Below are positions 36,601 through 48,529 of a stretch of 64,000 nucleotides of DNA, piece after piece. Location of the stretch: positions 230,307-294,306 of the forward strand of contig DF236993.1 of assembly GCA_000708835.1 (NCBI GenBank). The letters run 5' to 3'. This DNA comes from Klebsormidium nitens (Eukaryota > Streptophyta > Klebsormidiophyceae > Klebsormidiales > Klebsormidiaceae). The stretch's first letter is position 1; every line of letters begins with the position of its first letter. Below the pieces are notes generated by a model. It had not been told where the DNA came from, did not search any database, and worked only from the letters and a program-made list of their open reading frames with translations. The translations under genes and the position numbers were made by a program.

Positions 36601-39600
36601 GGCAATGCAGGCATTCAATATAGACCGCTCGGTACCATGTAAGCCATAATGCCTCCGACATACATAATTCGCCACAGAAAAAAACTGCCAGCCGTGCAGG
36701 ACGAAGGCGCACTTGTCCAGATTGTCCGGTTTTCCGAGCTCAATATAGGTGCACAATACTTACCAGTGCTCAGTGATCAGCAACCATCTCATTAAAAAAA
36801 GATCAACCGCCCTGCGAGCGGATGGGATAAGGAGAGCGGCGGACTCACCTTGACCGCCGCCAGGAGGTCGGGTGCCTCGGCGTTATTGTGGGCAAAGGGC
36901 AACTTATGGGGCCTCAGGTTTTCTGCACGTGCGCGCGTCACCAAACCCTGCAAAGAAGGAAAGTGTAAGCAATTGAAGGCTGTGGCAAATTGCCCATTCC
37001 CCCAAGCTGTTGTGGTCGATGGGATTGGCGGCCGTCGCTTCTCTCGTGCTACCTATGAGTCAATGATAATCGCAGCAACCAAAGAGAGTGTGTAACTATC
37101 TTTTCCATATCCAGACAACAAAAACCGGTGGGTGACCAAGGACGTAAGAATCGAAAGGCTGGTTCTACAAGGTCTCAGCACCTTGAAAAGGCAGCAAGGT
37201 TGGCGTCCTTTTCTGAAGTGAAGTGCTGAACTGGACTGACAAATCGGCTTGCTTTGAACTACGGTGAACTGAGGTGAGAAGTCAATTTCTTGAATAAGCA
37301 ACTTTTGGAAATGAAACGCACCTTTGAGTCTACGAAGCAGATCTTTTGCCGAGCTTCTTGGATGGTGATCTTGGCCTGTAAGAAGAGAGCCAGGTAAACA
37401 TTTGAGTCAAAGGAAGGGCTTCTAGTAAAGTCCGACTGGCTCGTTTTGAGTGCCAAACGCTTTCTTCAGACTAATCAAAGTGAACCAACGCCGATTCGTT
37501 CGCATGAGAAACTTGTCAGCAAACAAAGGTTTGAGAGCTTCCGGCTTTGATGAAGGTCCGGAGTAAAGATTCGAAGAAAGAGATGAGACCTATCCTTCAA
37601 GGCTGGTCAGCATGCGACAGATTGAGAAGATTTGGAGGATCTTCAAGGCGGTTGCACCACTGCCTTTTGATAAAGTACAGAAAATCCGCAGGTGCCAAAG
37701 CCTCTTCGTTGGTTTTCCTTTTTGTGTGCACGGATGGAGGGAGGATATGGACCTCGGCCGGTCCTTGAGAACCTCTTCAGACCCTCTCCGCTCCAGAGAA
37801 CCGACGGTTGACGTTGATTTTCTGGACCATCTAGTTGGGGAGTTGCAGCCGAGGACACGTTGCAGCCGCGTGTCCCGTTGACAAAGCGCGGGAAGTCCGC
37901 AATCTTCTTCCATCCGCTCTGTCCGAATCTCCCTTGACAAACGCGAATCACTCGGCAACGTTTTTGTTTCCGCTGGAGCGAAGGACAATGAAAAGGAGCC
38001 TCACCTCTCGGCTTATGCCGAGCGCCACCAGCTCCGCTATGCTGCACTCCAACTGCAGCAAATGGAAAGCATGACGTCAGCAGGGTAGGGTTGCAGCCAA
38101 CTCGCATAGACACTGACAATGAAGCTCAATGCTTAGGGTCGAGTGGCAGTCCTGCTGACAATCCAAACCACACACCCTGCTGGTTGGCAGAAAAGCTTCT
38201 CAAGTAGTCACTGAGACGTCAAACACTGGTCGGAGAGCGTTAGAGTCAGAGAGTATGCGCCAAGTATGGCCGATGAAGAACACGCAGCGCGCTTGGGACT
38301 CGATCGCGATTGCAAGACTACAGGCTTCGCTTATTGAATTGAAGTTCGGATCGATCTCAGAAACACCAGAATGAAACGTTTAGTTGACCCCAGAATAACT
38401 CCAGTCCTAAGAACCAGAAAGCTGATCAAAGACTTCAAAATTCAACCAACAAAAGTATCGCGTCAAACCAGGAGTCGACAATCTAGGCGAACCATACGGA
38501 CCACTTCGCAATTTGTGAACAGCCACGGTCTCTCACTTCTCCGGCGCCGGTGAAGAGATACGTGTGTTGCGAGACGGGACAGTTGGTGAGGGGCTGCGCT
38601 GCCTTGATGCCAGCCAGCAGAACCGCAGCAGTGCCCTGAATGTTGTCGTTGAATACTAGGTGACTGCCGCGATACTGGAAGTGCAACCGGTGCGCGTTAT
38701 GGTTTGCCAGGTCTTGGAACTGCAAAGGAAGAAGAGACTCGAGTAAGACCGCTATCAGAGATACTGCGTCGCTGTCCTGGATGTTGTCATCAAATACTAG
38801 GTGACTGCCGCGGTACTGAAAGTGCAACCGATGCGCGCTGTGATTGGCCAGGTGTTGGAACTGCGGAGGAAGGGAGAAACTCAATCAGGACCGCTTTGCC
38901 GATTTGCGCCAGTACTCTGAAGATTGCCGTTGAAGACTACATGGCTGCCGCCAACTTCTGACCGCTTGTCGACTATTGCGCCTGACCTTTGTCCGGAGTG
39001 GCTCCCAGATGCGTTTGCAGGTCCACGGGATAGATTTTTGATCAGTGGACGGCACAAAGAGAGTGCAGCCTGTAAGCTTCTGATCGCCTCAGGGGTTTAG
39101 ATCACCGGGCGCCGAGAACCTCAGCGGGCAAGCATGTGGTGAGAAAGATGTCACTACAAGAAGCAAGACAACTAGACGGGATGGTCCTGGAAGGGCACGG
39201 GATAATCAGAGCTTTGCAAACCTGAGTATCCAATATACTAGCGTGCATCAAGTGCGGCCCACCTGGATGAGGCACTTGTCGCCAAAACGCGCCTTGGCTG
39301 CCTCCATAAATTCGTCCAGCAACTCGTCGTACTCCTGAAGAGCAATCAACAACAGTTTTGATACGAACGCCGGAGCGCCGTCAACGAGACCCTCCTAAAG
39401 GACCTCCCTCGTTGACTGCCTGCCTTTGCCGGAAACTCCTTGAGTTTGACCGCCTTCAGATTGACCGCCTTTGTTACATAGGAGTATTCAGGCCTCGAGC
39501 TCTGAAGCAGCGACTGCGAAGAATAACCGGCTGTCGGGAAGAGAGGGTGGCACACGACGCACTGTCGACTCCTTCACACAAGCGGAACAACTCACTGGAA

Positions 39601-42600
39601 CGCAGCCCAGGGGCCGGCAAAATAGGCACGATATTGAGATCTGTTATATGCTAGTCCGCATGTATGAATCAATTGTAAGTACGTTAAGAACCGTAAACAA
39701 GCTCTCGGGCCCCTGGATTGAAGTGCGTGAGAAGAGCAAGCTACATCAGAGACCGGTCAAAGCTAACCTCTCCCTTAACCCGGCTATGCCGGACGCCTAT
39801 GTAGAAGGGGTCCTGCAGAAGCGCCTGGTTGTTCGTTCCCACGTCGATCATGACTGGGAGACACTGTACCGAGAAAGAAAGATCATCAGATCACCCATGG
39901 GTAAAATGTGCGCATCTCGTTGTTCGGAAGTCTTCACCACTTGTCGAAGCAAACCGCTTTTCGGTCTTCCGTTTGCCGTACGTGTTTTCCTCTGCCCATC
40001 ATGATAGTGCTTGTGTTTCTAGCACACCGTCATAGCTTCGACGGCGAAACGGAAGAAGCACGGAGAGACAGTCTGCCTCGTCGAAACGGTTCTGGCTGCC
40101 CAGAGCCTCCTTGCCGCTAAAGCGTCATGATTTCGTTTCCAAATGTGCTGCGGCGCTCTAGCAGCTTGAGGGTAACTCCTCCTGGTCGATCCTCTATAAC
40201 CCGCTTCCGAGCTACTGAATGCTCTCGAAACGCCACGTCAACGCTGCTCGAAGCATCCTAGCAGCCCAAAACCTCGCTACTTCGCTTCGTGAACGGCACC
40301 ACTTCAACTCGGACTTTGAGAGATCACAGCTCTCGGACGGCAGAAGGGGCGCTTCCCTTGGTTGGATAACGAAAATGCTTCGAGCGAACGTCTAGGCGGG
40401 GTGCCAAACGCCTCACCTCGGAAGGATTGATGCCCCCACACGCAGTGTACAGAGAAAGCTTGCCCACGGGGATCCCCATGCCCTGCACAAGCCACGTGGC
40501 AAAATGAGACGCGTCGACGCAGGCGGTTCAAGAAAAAGCGATAACTTGCGTCCACAATTACGATATGCGCATCTGGCAGTTGGCCCAGAGCAAACGAAGG
40601 CAAGGGGGGAAGAGTAGAGGAAGAGATGAGACTGCTTTCTTGTACTCGCAACTCGAATCTTAACGGCAATTAAAGTCGACACGTCCACAAGCTTGGACGA
40701 CAAGGCTAGTGGCTGTAGAGAAGGTTGTTAGAGTGCTCACGTTTGCACCCAGGTCCCCAAGTCCCATGATCTGCTCCCCGTCAGTGACCACGATGAAACG
40801 CACCCGCTTCTCCGGCCAGTTCTTCAGGAGGGTCAACACGCGGCCCCTGCATGTACAAAGAACGGGATTACGACAAAGATGATTGTTTGAGATCGATCGT
40901 GTGTCAACGGTTTAAGTTACTGCTCAAACCCGTTCGATAGAATTATGTGCAGTTCATAACACTTCTTTGAGTGAGAACGCACATCGACGGATCTCGGATG
41001 GTTCTGACGACTTGAGGAGGAACAATGTCGATTCTCTGACGTCGAGCGAATGGTTGAAGTCCTTGTCGAGGGACTCTGAAAAGCTTCTGAGCACCTGTCA
41101 CAGTAACCAGATAGTGCACGACTTTGCGCATGCTGATTGTGGCCTCCCAGGCAGGGACAACGGTGTTTTGCGAAACGGCAGCATTTCACTCAAACAGTTT
41201 GTGCGCAAAGCCCTCCTCAATGTTCTTCAATATTTGATCCGCATAGGAGACCAAGCAACCACACAGAAAGCTATACGGGCAAGGCGTGAACACCACCAGC
41301 AATAGGCTTCAAATCCATATTCTCCCCGCTGTTGATCCTTACGTCAAAAGATCTCGTCGACCTGCAAATGGAACACGGACTGACTCGCATAGTCCGTAGC
41401 ATGCCAACGGACACTTTCGGACCCAAGGGTTGGCATTCGTGTTGGAACATTTACTTGTCGTTGTTGGTGATGAAGATGCCACGTGGTCGTCGGAAGAGCA
41501 GCCCGTAGCGCCGGCAGGCGAGGCCCACGGTGGGGCCGCTGATGATTGGCATCAGATCCTCAATGTAGTCGAGCAACACCCGGTAGAACAGCCGCTCATT
41601 GCGCTCCTGCGTAAAATGATGCAACATGTCTTCTGAAACGTCGATCTGAATTCGGAAATTTCTCCTGTTGCTAGTCATTCTGCTGAGTTCGTGTTGTTTG
41701 AGTTACAACAGCCGCTGACAGAGCCCCCGCAGAGAGTGACGCAACAACAATCTGGGACTCCGTTTACAGACTTAGAAGGAACGATAAGGGGCGACCTTGT
41801 TCTTCAATTTGTCTTGAAGTTGTTCTCTCTCAACAATGAGGACTGGCACGAGTTGGGCTTGTTCCCTAGTGAGCCTCTTTCCAGCGGAAGCATCTGCTGA
41901 ATGTTGAAGTCCTGCATTTATAGATCTGACATGTATCTTAAGTTCCGTGGACTTTAATACAAAGAGTAAACTTCTGTGACTTGATTGACACCTCCCAGCC
42001 ACAACAGTGAATCAGCTAAGGTATGTGCAAGCAGGTCTGCCCCCAGCAGAAATACAGGCCTTTGAGTAGACATGGGATGAACAAATTCTGGCCGCAAGCA
42101 CATAAGCAGTGGCTCCTTCAAATTCTTGTCTCAGCACTAGAGAACAAGTGATCTTTTGGAACTTACTTGGAGGGACATCAAGTGGCTGTACTTGTGTAGG
42201 TTCGAGGTGTACTCCTTCAAGTTCTCGAGGACTCTTTCAACCTGCAAGACCGGGCCGTCTGTCATATCCAAGTTACCGGGCACTTTCATCGACACCATGA
42301 TGTTCTCTATGATACATGACGACCTTTACGCTGGTGAACACAATTCAGTGAGGGCTCAACGATAGGGCGCATACTTTTCCTCGTTGAAAAGGGCCCTAGC
42401 CATATCACATGAGGAACCCTTTGGAGACATAGGGCAAAGTGCCTCGCATTCGGTACAGTTCACCTAGTAATGTTTCAGACCTGGTCAGATGCACTTTCTT
42501 CACGGGTGGCACCAGAATCCGGACATTGACCAAACCAGAAGTAACTGATTAGAACCAGACGATACAAAGGAAAGTACCTGCAAGTCTTGTGTCATGTATG

Positions 42601-43321
42601 CAGGTGGCAGTAGTCCCAGAAGGTAGCTGGCTTCCCTCTCAGCCGGAGTGAATGCCATGCCCTTGTTGTACTTGGGATTGCGCAGAAGGTCAACCCCACT
42701 GCAAATGAAGAAGTCAGCATCAAGAGACATTTTATGTGGCGCAGAAGTTGAGAGTAATCAGAAGGAAAGCGGCCAGAGACCCGCCGCAACCTGACTTTGT
42801 TCCCTTGAGAACCTGCCTGCATTTTGTGTTACGCATCATTCGTTGAGGGGAATGCTGGCAGGTGTCATGTCGCATCGAAAGTTGGCTTGCAATAGCAGGA
42901 GTTTCATGAAGTTGATGCAGTCAAGCCTGGAAACATTGGGCCAGAGAGGTGTTGATGACGCCCACATTATACACACTGATCTCAATTGAACTTATCTCGT
43001 TCAAGTCAACCTGGTCGGCTTTGCTGGAAAATGTGCTTCAAGCCGAAGCAGCTACGGCTTGCCTCAATTTGCCTTCAGACCTTCAATGTATATTGAAGTT
43101 CTTTGTTGCCTGACTAACCTTGACACGGTTCGTACCCAAGGTGTGGCTGGTCGCTCAACATCTTCCTCTTTCACTTGGCCCCAAGTGTCCGAGTTGAAGC
43201 TCCGGACGGCCAGGCCCTCAAACGAGCCGGACGCTTCAGGTTTTGCTGCGCAAGGAATGTGGTGATTCGCAATCACACTCCGCCTCAAAATGCTGCTCAA
43301 GTGTCTAGTAAACCCGGCCAT
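33694..43321 (-). CDS. malic-enzyme-like protein, probable pseudoenzyme
   Basis: Eighteen minus-strand exons give 610 residues: 43321-43119, 42698-42578, 42241-42167, 41606-41455, 40846-40741, 40482-40417, 39863-39768, 39334-39263, 38719-38537, 38052-38005, 37375-37322, 36947-36849, 36296-36207, 35502-35419, 34886-34812, 34578-34488, 34246-34118, 33782-33694. Residues 1-40 look like a mitochondrial presequence ([15 protein letters not shown]). The fold motifs are all present: [109 protein letters not shown]. Real malic enzymes decarboxylate malate to pyruvate with NAD(P). Here catalytic Tyr is Ser156, Arg is Gln209, and metal ligands Glu and Asp are Gln299 and Asn323; Lys227 and Asp300 remain. 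Activity is therefore doubtful. Closest in style to plant NADP-type. Confidence 0.92.
35031..35090. repeat. perfect 2 x 30 b tandem repeat in an intron
   Basis: The 30 b unit starting CAATTAATTGGAACAACGGC occurs at 35031-35060 and again, identically, at 35061-35090, inside the malic-enzyme-like intron between exons at 34886 and 35419. Its identity suggests it is recent. Confidence 0.95.
38780..38955 (-). repeat. two copies of malic-enzyme-like exon 9 start
   Basis: True exon 9 is 38719-38537. A copy ending at 38860, offset 141 b, reads [20 protein letters not shown] then LVFDDNIQ, against [20 protein letters not shown] and LVFNDNIQ. It keeps an acceptor (CTTCCTCCGCAG) and is in frame with the true exon across the intervening sequence. 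A second copy at about 38915-38955, offset another 140 b, is decayed and reads [15 protein letters not shown]. Confidence 0.9.
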
Positions 43322-43782
43322 TGGAAGGATGTTTGCCTCAATCAGCTGTATACAAAAGCAGAGGACCTTCTTCTTACATTCCCTGTACTCTTTACGCCCA
43401 CCACCATTGATCACGCATGAGTTGCAGCTCTACACAAAGTGCAGGATGCAGAATGTGAACGTACTATGCACACACTGTGCAGCTTCATACCAATAGAATG
43501 CCAATGCCAACTTGTGCTGTGCAAGTAATTCTTCCAAGTGTTGAAGCAGGCAGCGGAATGGAGCAGAACGCAACTGAGCGGAATGGAACACAAATTGCCT
43601 CTGCAAATGGACGTCCAAAACGGCAGAGTACCTACAACGTCCGCAAGGATTATCTGCAATGCTGTCCGCAAGGGAACAAAGAGAGGCGGCACGTAACGTC
43701 CGTATCAAAGCTGGGGAAGCGCTAGCTGCGTCTTGCATTCCGCATTCTCTGACTTTTCTCTCCGCCAAGTCACACGGACATA
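43322..43782. promoter_or_regulatory. bidirectional promoter region
   Basis: Only about 460 b separate the start codons of the malic-enzyme-like gene (-) and CSP41b (+). Both products are organelle-targeted. No motif was assigned. Confidence 0.5.
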
Positions 43783-46700
43783 ATGGCGGCCTCTTCCCTC
43801 CAGGCTCGCTTTGCTTGCAGCAGGGCTGCATTTGCGGCTCCGGGGTCTGCCAGACAAAGCAGCAGCCGCACATTCTGCGCACCTATCGCCGCTTATTCTG
43901 CGCCAGCATTGCAATGCAGGTTGCAGAAGACAGTTGCGGCAGGTTCCTATGCAGGACTTAGAAAGGCGGGGGTCCTCGACGCACAGGAGAAGCATGCCAG
44001 CCTCGCTCAGCAGGTGTGCCAAGATTCCTTCTAGTTTAATTCACTTGAAATACCACATTGGTGATTGCATTCTGGCAATGTGGCATTGGAGATCCGCATC
44101 TGAAAAGAAGGCATTAGAGAAAGACCTTTGCGGCACTCCCTGTTTTGAGGGGAATTAGCAACTGGCGCTTACCGCGTTGAATGGTCTAAGTCAAGAAAAG
44201 CCGATGTGGGATGCACATCAAGGTCTTCATGAACCTCTTATCACCGTACTTCAACTCTGTTTGCTCACCACTGCACACAAGGGCCGAGCTCTTATGTTGC
44301 CTTCGAAAGTTTATTCTGGTCCAAAAGGTCTCATCAGTAAACTTTGTGAGAGAGAAGCTGAAAGACAAAGCCAGAGCCGGGCAATTTCTTGGTAGAGATG
44401 AGAGACTCAATTTGCATTTTGAATTCAAAACTGCATACCTAGAAGGCGCCAATACTAGTGCCACCGCTTTGCACAGCATTCGCTGCATTGCATCAATGCC
44501 AAGGCCTACGTAGTGAGACCTGTATTGATACAGTCTGAATGGGTAGCTCAGAAAAGCAAAGCTGTACTTCTTTCCTCCTGCGGCACTCTATCATCGTCAG
44601 AAGCCACACTTGTCTAGATATGACAAAATGGGCCACCAAAACAACTACAAAACGTCTGCATTCAGCGACTTCATTTTGTTTTCGGCTTCTACTTGAATCC
44701 TACCGAACACGACTAGCTCCACCTCATCCAGGTCAGCAATGCGGCGCCGAGGGCGTCCTCCCGGCGCAGTGCCGGCGTGACCATGAGCGCCAGCGGCGAG
44801 CCAAAGAAGATTCTCATGATGGGAGGCACGCGCTTCATCGGCCTGTACCTCGCCAGGCTGCTCGTCAAAGCTGGCCACGAGGTAAGGTCACGCAGTTTCG
44901 CGGCTCCTGAATCTGAAAGGGATTGCTCTACAAAACTCACTGATGAAGTCCGTCCTGGAAACCCTTTAAGTGGAAGTGTTAAGCAGCATACTCTTTTGAA
45001 GAGTACCACCTTAAAGAATGTCTGGCTCTGGGGCTAGATTGCTGAATCAAACTGCTAGGTGACCGAATCCTCCTAAGCTGTGGGTAAAGTACGTTATAAA
45101 TCAATGCGGCACGAGACCAACAGATGATAAGTCATGGCACACTGTGACAGGCAGAACTTTCTGGTGGCTGCTCATGAACAAATACCTTTGCGACGCAGTT
45201 CATGCATGTCAAATGGGCATGTTTTCTTTACGCTCTGCTTACACGCACTGCCCTTGAAGGGAAAATATGCCACAAACCTGGGGTGCACCAGCGTCTTCAC
45301 TGCAGTGTAGCATCAGACACGAGGGTTCCACCGGTGATAAACGGAGCTGCTTTCTCATCTTTTTCATTGCCGTCGATGCAGGTGACGCTCTTCACCAGGG
45401 GGAAGACGGCTGTCACGTCACAGCTGCCCGGCGAATCTGACGCTGACTACAAAGAGTACGAGTCAAAGGTCGGCGCAGCCTGTGAACTACTTGTTTCTTA
45501 AGCAGAGCATGTCTTGAAATCCTTTCCGCTGAAATCACAGTTGGTTAATTTGGTCGTCAGGCTTCTGCATACAGGCCGGGATGTTTCGCATCTTACCAAC
45601 TCTTTGAGAGGTTCTAGAGGTCGCCATCTCGTCTCAAATCAAAACGCATTGGAAGGCCTTTCATTCGGGCTTTACAGGGGTTGTGTTAAACCTATATTGT
45701 GCACGGTTTGTCTAACCTTCAAACGTTCGCCATTGCCATTTCTGCTGCGTCTGTCATTCAGAGACAGACGAGAAATTTTGGATGTTTCATTTTGGAACTG
45801 ATCAGTGGAGAGCAAAAGGCTGAGCTCAGTCGATAACCTCCTTCGTCGCTGCACAAACCATCAAACTTTTGGTTGAGCTAGATGTTGAGATCAGACAGAC
45901 ACTCACGATCTGACAGTCGTGGGTCCTTGTTGACGTGAATCGACGGTTGTGATTTTCTTTTGTTGTGATCTGACGGTCATAAGCTGTCGACGTGCAGGTG
46001 AAGCACATCAAGGGCGACCGCTCCGACCCCGAACTCGTGAAGAGCCTGCTGGAAGGCAAGGGCTTCGAAGTCGTCTATGACATCAACGGTGAGTCCGCGC
46101 TCTGGCGTCTGCATCTTCGGACGCGAAACGCACCTAAATCTGGTAGAAATACATCTAAGTGACCGCCTGCACAGAATTCCTGAATACTGCTCAAAACCTG
46201 CTCGGACTTCCCACTCTGCTTCCTAATTTGCTTCGCAATCGCTTAACCCACAAACTGTGAGGCTCCAGACGCAGAGACGTCATTCCCGAGCTGGACCGGC
46301 TAAATCTTTCTGCTCGTCCACTGGGTCATACTAACTTCTCGCTTGACCCCCTCAGACCTTCTCAGCCTCAGCCACCAGGTTCCCGGTCTGCTTCTTAATT
46401 TGCTTCTTGATCTGCTTTTGTTTCTTGACCCGCGGGCCGTGAGATATCGGACGCCGAGCCGATTTTGGCGCCAATCTCCGACCTCGACCAGTACATCTTC
46501 TCCTCGTCCGCTTGCGTCTACTTTATACCTCTTAGTTGTCCCTTTCACACCCTCTTAATCACTCTTAACCCACTTCCTAATCTCTCTCTCGTTTGTTCTT
46601 CACAAGCCGCGAAGCTTCGGACGCGGAGCCCATTTTGGACGCCATCCCGGACCTCGACCAGTACATCTTTTGCTCTTCTGCGGACGTCTACCAGGTTCTC

Positions 46701-48529
46701 ATTCCAGGCGTGGTTCCCAGTCCGCTCCTCAAGGATTTACCAACAAGCTTTCTAACCTGCTTCTCAACTTCCAAACTCGCAGGCCGCGAGGCTTCCGACG
46801 CCGAGCCCATTTTGGACGCCATCCCCGAGCTGGACCAGTACATCTTCTGCTCGTCCGCGGGCGTGTACCTCAAGTCCGACCTGATGCCGCACTTCGAGTC
46901 CGACGCCGGCGACCCGAAGTCGCGCCACAAGGGCAAGCTCGACACGGAGTCGCTCCTCGAGAAGCGCGGCGTCAAGTGGACCAGCGTTCGTCCGGTTTAC
47001 ATCTACGGACCGCTGAACTACAACCCGGTGGAGGAGTGGTTCTTCCAGCGGCTCAAGGCGGGGCGGCCGATCCCAGTCCCCGGGTCGGGGATGCAAATCA
47101 CGCAGCTGGGGCACGTCAAGGTGAGGGCGAAGCTTTGGGGGTTCGAAACAGAAACCACAGAAACCAAATTTCTAGATGCTTTGCGAAATATCTATTCCAG
47201 CCTCCAAGAAAGCTCTGAGAAAGCTCGATTGATAGGGAGAAAGAGGTTTTAGATGTGACTTGTTCGGAATCTTGGAACCCCCTCGCTTTGCTGTAGAAGG
47301 CAGAGGAAAGTTTGAGTTGGGCTTTTGCTGAGGCTTCTGGATGGGCGCCGCTGCGCTGGAAAAAAAAGGACTTTTAATAGTTCCGCGAGCCTGGACGACC
47401 CTTAACAACGGCACAAGAGGGAGCCCAAGTGTCGTTAACTTTCCACTTGATAAGACAATAGTTTCTCTTGTAATACAAGTCTTTGCGCGCTGCACAGGAT
47501 TTGGCGGAGGCGTTCGTGGCGGTGCTGGGCAACCCGAAGGCGATCGGCCAGGTGTACAACATCTCGGGCGCCAAGTACGTCACCTTTGACGGCATCGCGC
47601 GCGCATGTGCCAAGGCGGGCGGCTTCCCGGAGCCCGAGATCGTGCACTTCAACGCCAAGGACTTCGACTTCGGGAAGAAGAAGCCGTTCCCCCTGCGCGA
47701 CCAGGTGAGTGGGCGTTGGTTTTATTGACCTTATCTTGCTTTTGGTTTGAATGGATCGCGGCCGGACATTTTTTGCCGTTCAAAGGAAGGTAATCTTTCT
47801 TGCTTCTTGACACGCACAAAAGATGAGAAGAGCTTTTTTGATAAAAGGTCGTCCACTTCAACGCCAAGGACTTTGACTTCGGAAAGAAGAAACCGTTCCC
47901 CCTGCGCGACCAGGTGAATGGGCCGTGGGGCTTTGTTACAAGGAAGCATTTGGTATGAACCGATTCTGAACCAAGGAAATCAGCGATCGAAGTGAAGGGG
48001 GTCAATTTTATGTGGCTCGTGCAGAGACGACAAGAACTCTTCAAAAGAAGCATCGTGCACTCGACGCCGAGGATATTCACTTGAAAAGAGGCCGTTCCCG
48101 CTTTGCAACCAGGCGCCCACACGATGAAAGAGTATACGACACAGGAACGAGGCTCGAAAGCTTAAGCTTATACTGCGAAACGACGACCCCCTAGACGAGA
48201 ACGCAACCTCCTGTACCAAAGTCACTTTCGTCACCCCTCGATAGGTTGGCGAATCTTTTTGCGTCACTCTCCCCAATACAGCGACTTCCCAAACGCAGTT
48301 TCGTTTCCTGCAAGAAGCTGCGCTGATATGTTTTGCCATATACTCGCAGCACTTTTTCACATCCATTGAGAAGGCTGAGGCTGACCTGGGGTGGACGCCC
48401 AAGTTCGACCTGGTCGGTGGGCTCAAGGACTCGTACGACCTTGATTTCGGCCGAGGTACTCAGCGGAAAGAAGCGGACTTCAGCACCGACGACATGATCC
48501 TGGAGAAGGTCGGCAAGAAGAAGCACTAA
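43783..48529 (+). CDS. CSP41B: CSP41b, chloroplast stem-loop RNA-binding protein
   Basis: Seven exons give 427 residues: 43783-44013, 44732-44881, 45382-45468, 45998-46088, 46783-47120, 47498-47704, 48350-48529. The first about 90 residues are a chloroplast transit peptide (MAASSLQARFACSRAAFAAP). The rest is an atypical short-chain dehydrogenase-like NAD-fold protein: KKILMMGGTRFIGLYLAR, VTLFTRGKTAV, GFEVVYDINGREASDAEPIL, LDQYIFCSSAGVYLKSD, SVRPVYIYGPLNYNPVEEWF, AKYVTFDGIARACAKAGGFP, DFDFGKKKPFPLRDQ and a DSYDLDFGRGTQRKEADF end. In Arabidopsis CSP41a and CSP41b bind plastid mRNAs and rRNA, protect them and support transcription; the mature length matches. Introns before exon 5 and after exon 6 hold copies of those exons, one of them an intact potential exon. 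A little-used donor GTCGGC follows exon 3. Confidence 0.96.
46266..46694 (+). repeat. three upstream copies of CSP41b exon 5 start
   Basis: True exon 5 starts at 46783. Copies begin at about 46266, 46446 and 46603. The nearest reads REASDAEPILDAIPDLDQYI then FCSSADVY, almost identical to the true exon (REASDAEPILDAIPELDQYI then FCSSAGVY), offset 177 b. The middle one reads DAEPILAPISDLDQYIFSSS, a further 170 b upstream. The farthest, a further 182 b up, has a deletion but keeps CCCGAGCTGGACC and CTGCTCGTCC. The acceptor of the nearest copy is one base out of phase with exon 4. Confidence 0.9.
47848..48112 (+). repeat. two downstream copies of CSP41b exon 6 end
   Basis: Bases 47848-47913 form a complete potential exon: acceptor ATAAAAG, 22 in-frame codons (VVHFNAKDFDFGKKKPFPLR then DQ), donor GTGAAT. 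Over the shared 63 b it differs from the true exon 6 end (47642-47704) at four sites, all synonymous (GTG/GTC, TTC/TTT, GGG/GGA, AAG/AAA). Offset is 209 b. A third, decayed copy lies at 48051-48112 (ATCGTGCAC…GCCGTTCCCGCTTTGCAACC), offset about 200 b more. Confidence 0.93.

Noticed and set aside
39864-40416. further ghost exons in this malic-enzyme-like intron
   Set aside because: Only short words such as CATCATGA recur. Similarity to the exon is too weak to claim by eye.
33694-43321. malic-enzyme-like gene as a decayed pseudogene
   Set aside because: Eighteen exons join in frame with normal splice sites and no stop, so neutral decay does not fit.
43705-44022. minus-strand ORFs over the start of CSP41b
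   Set aside because: They are shadows of the CSP41b transit-peptide exon.
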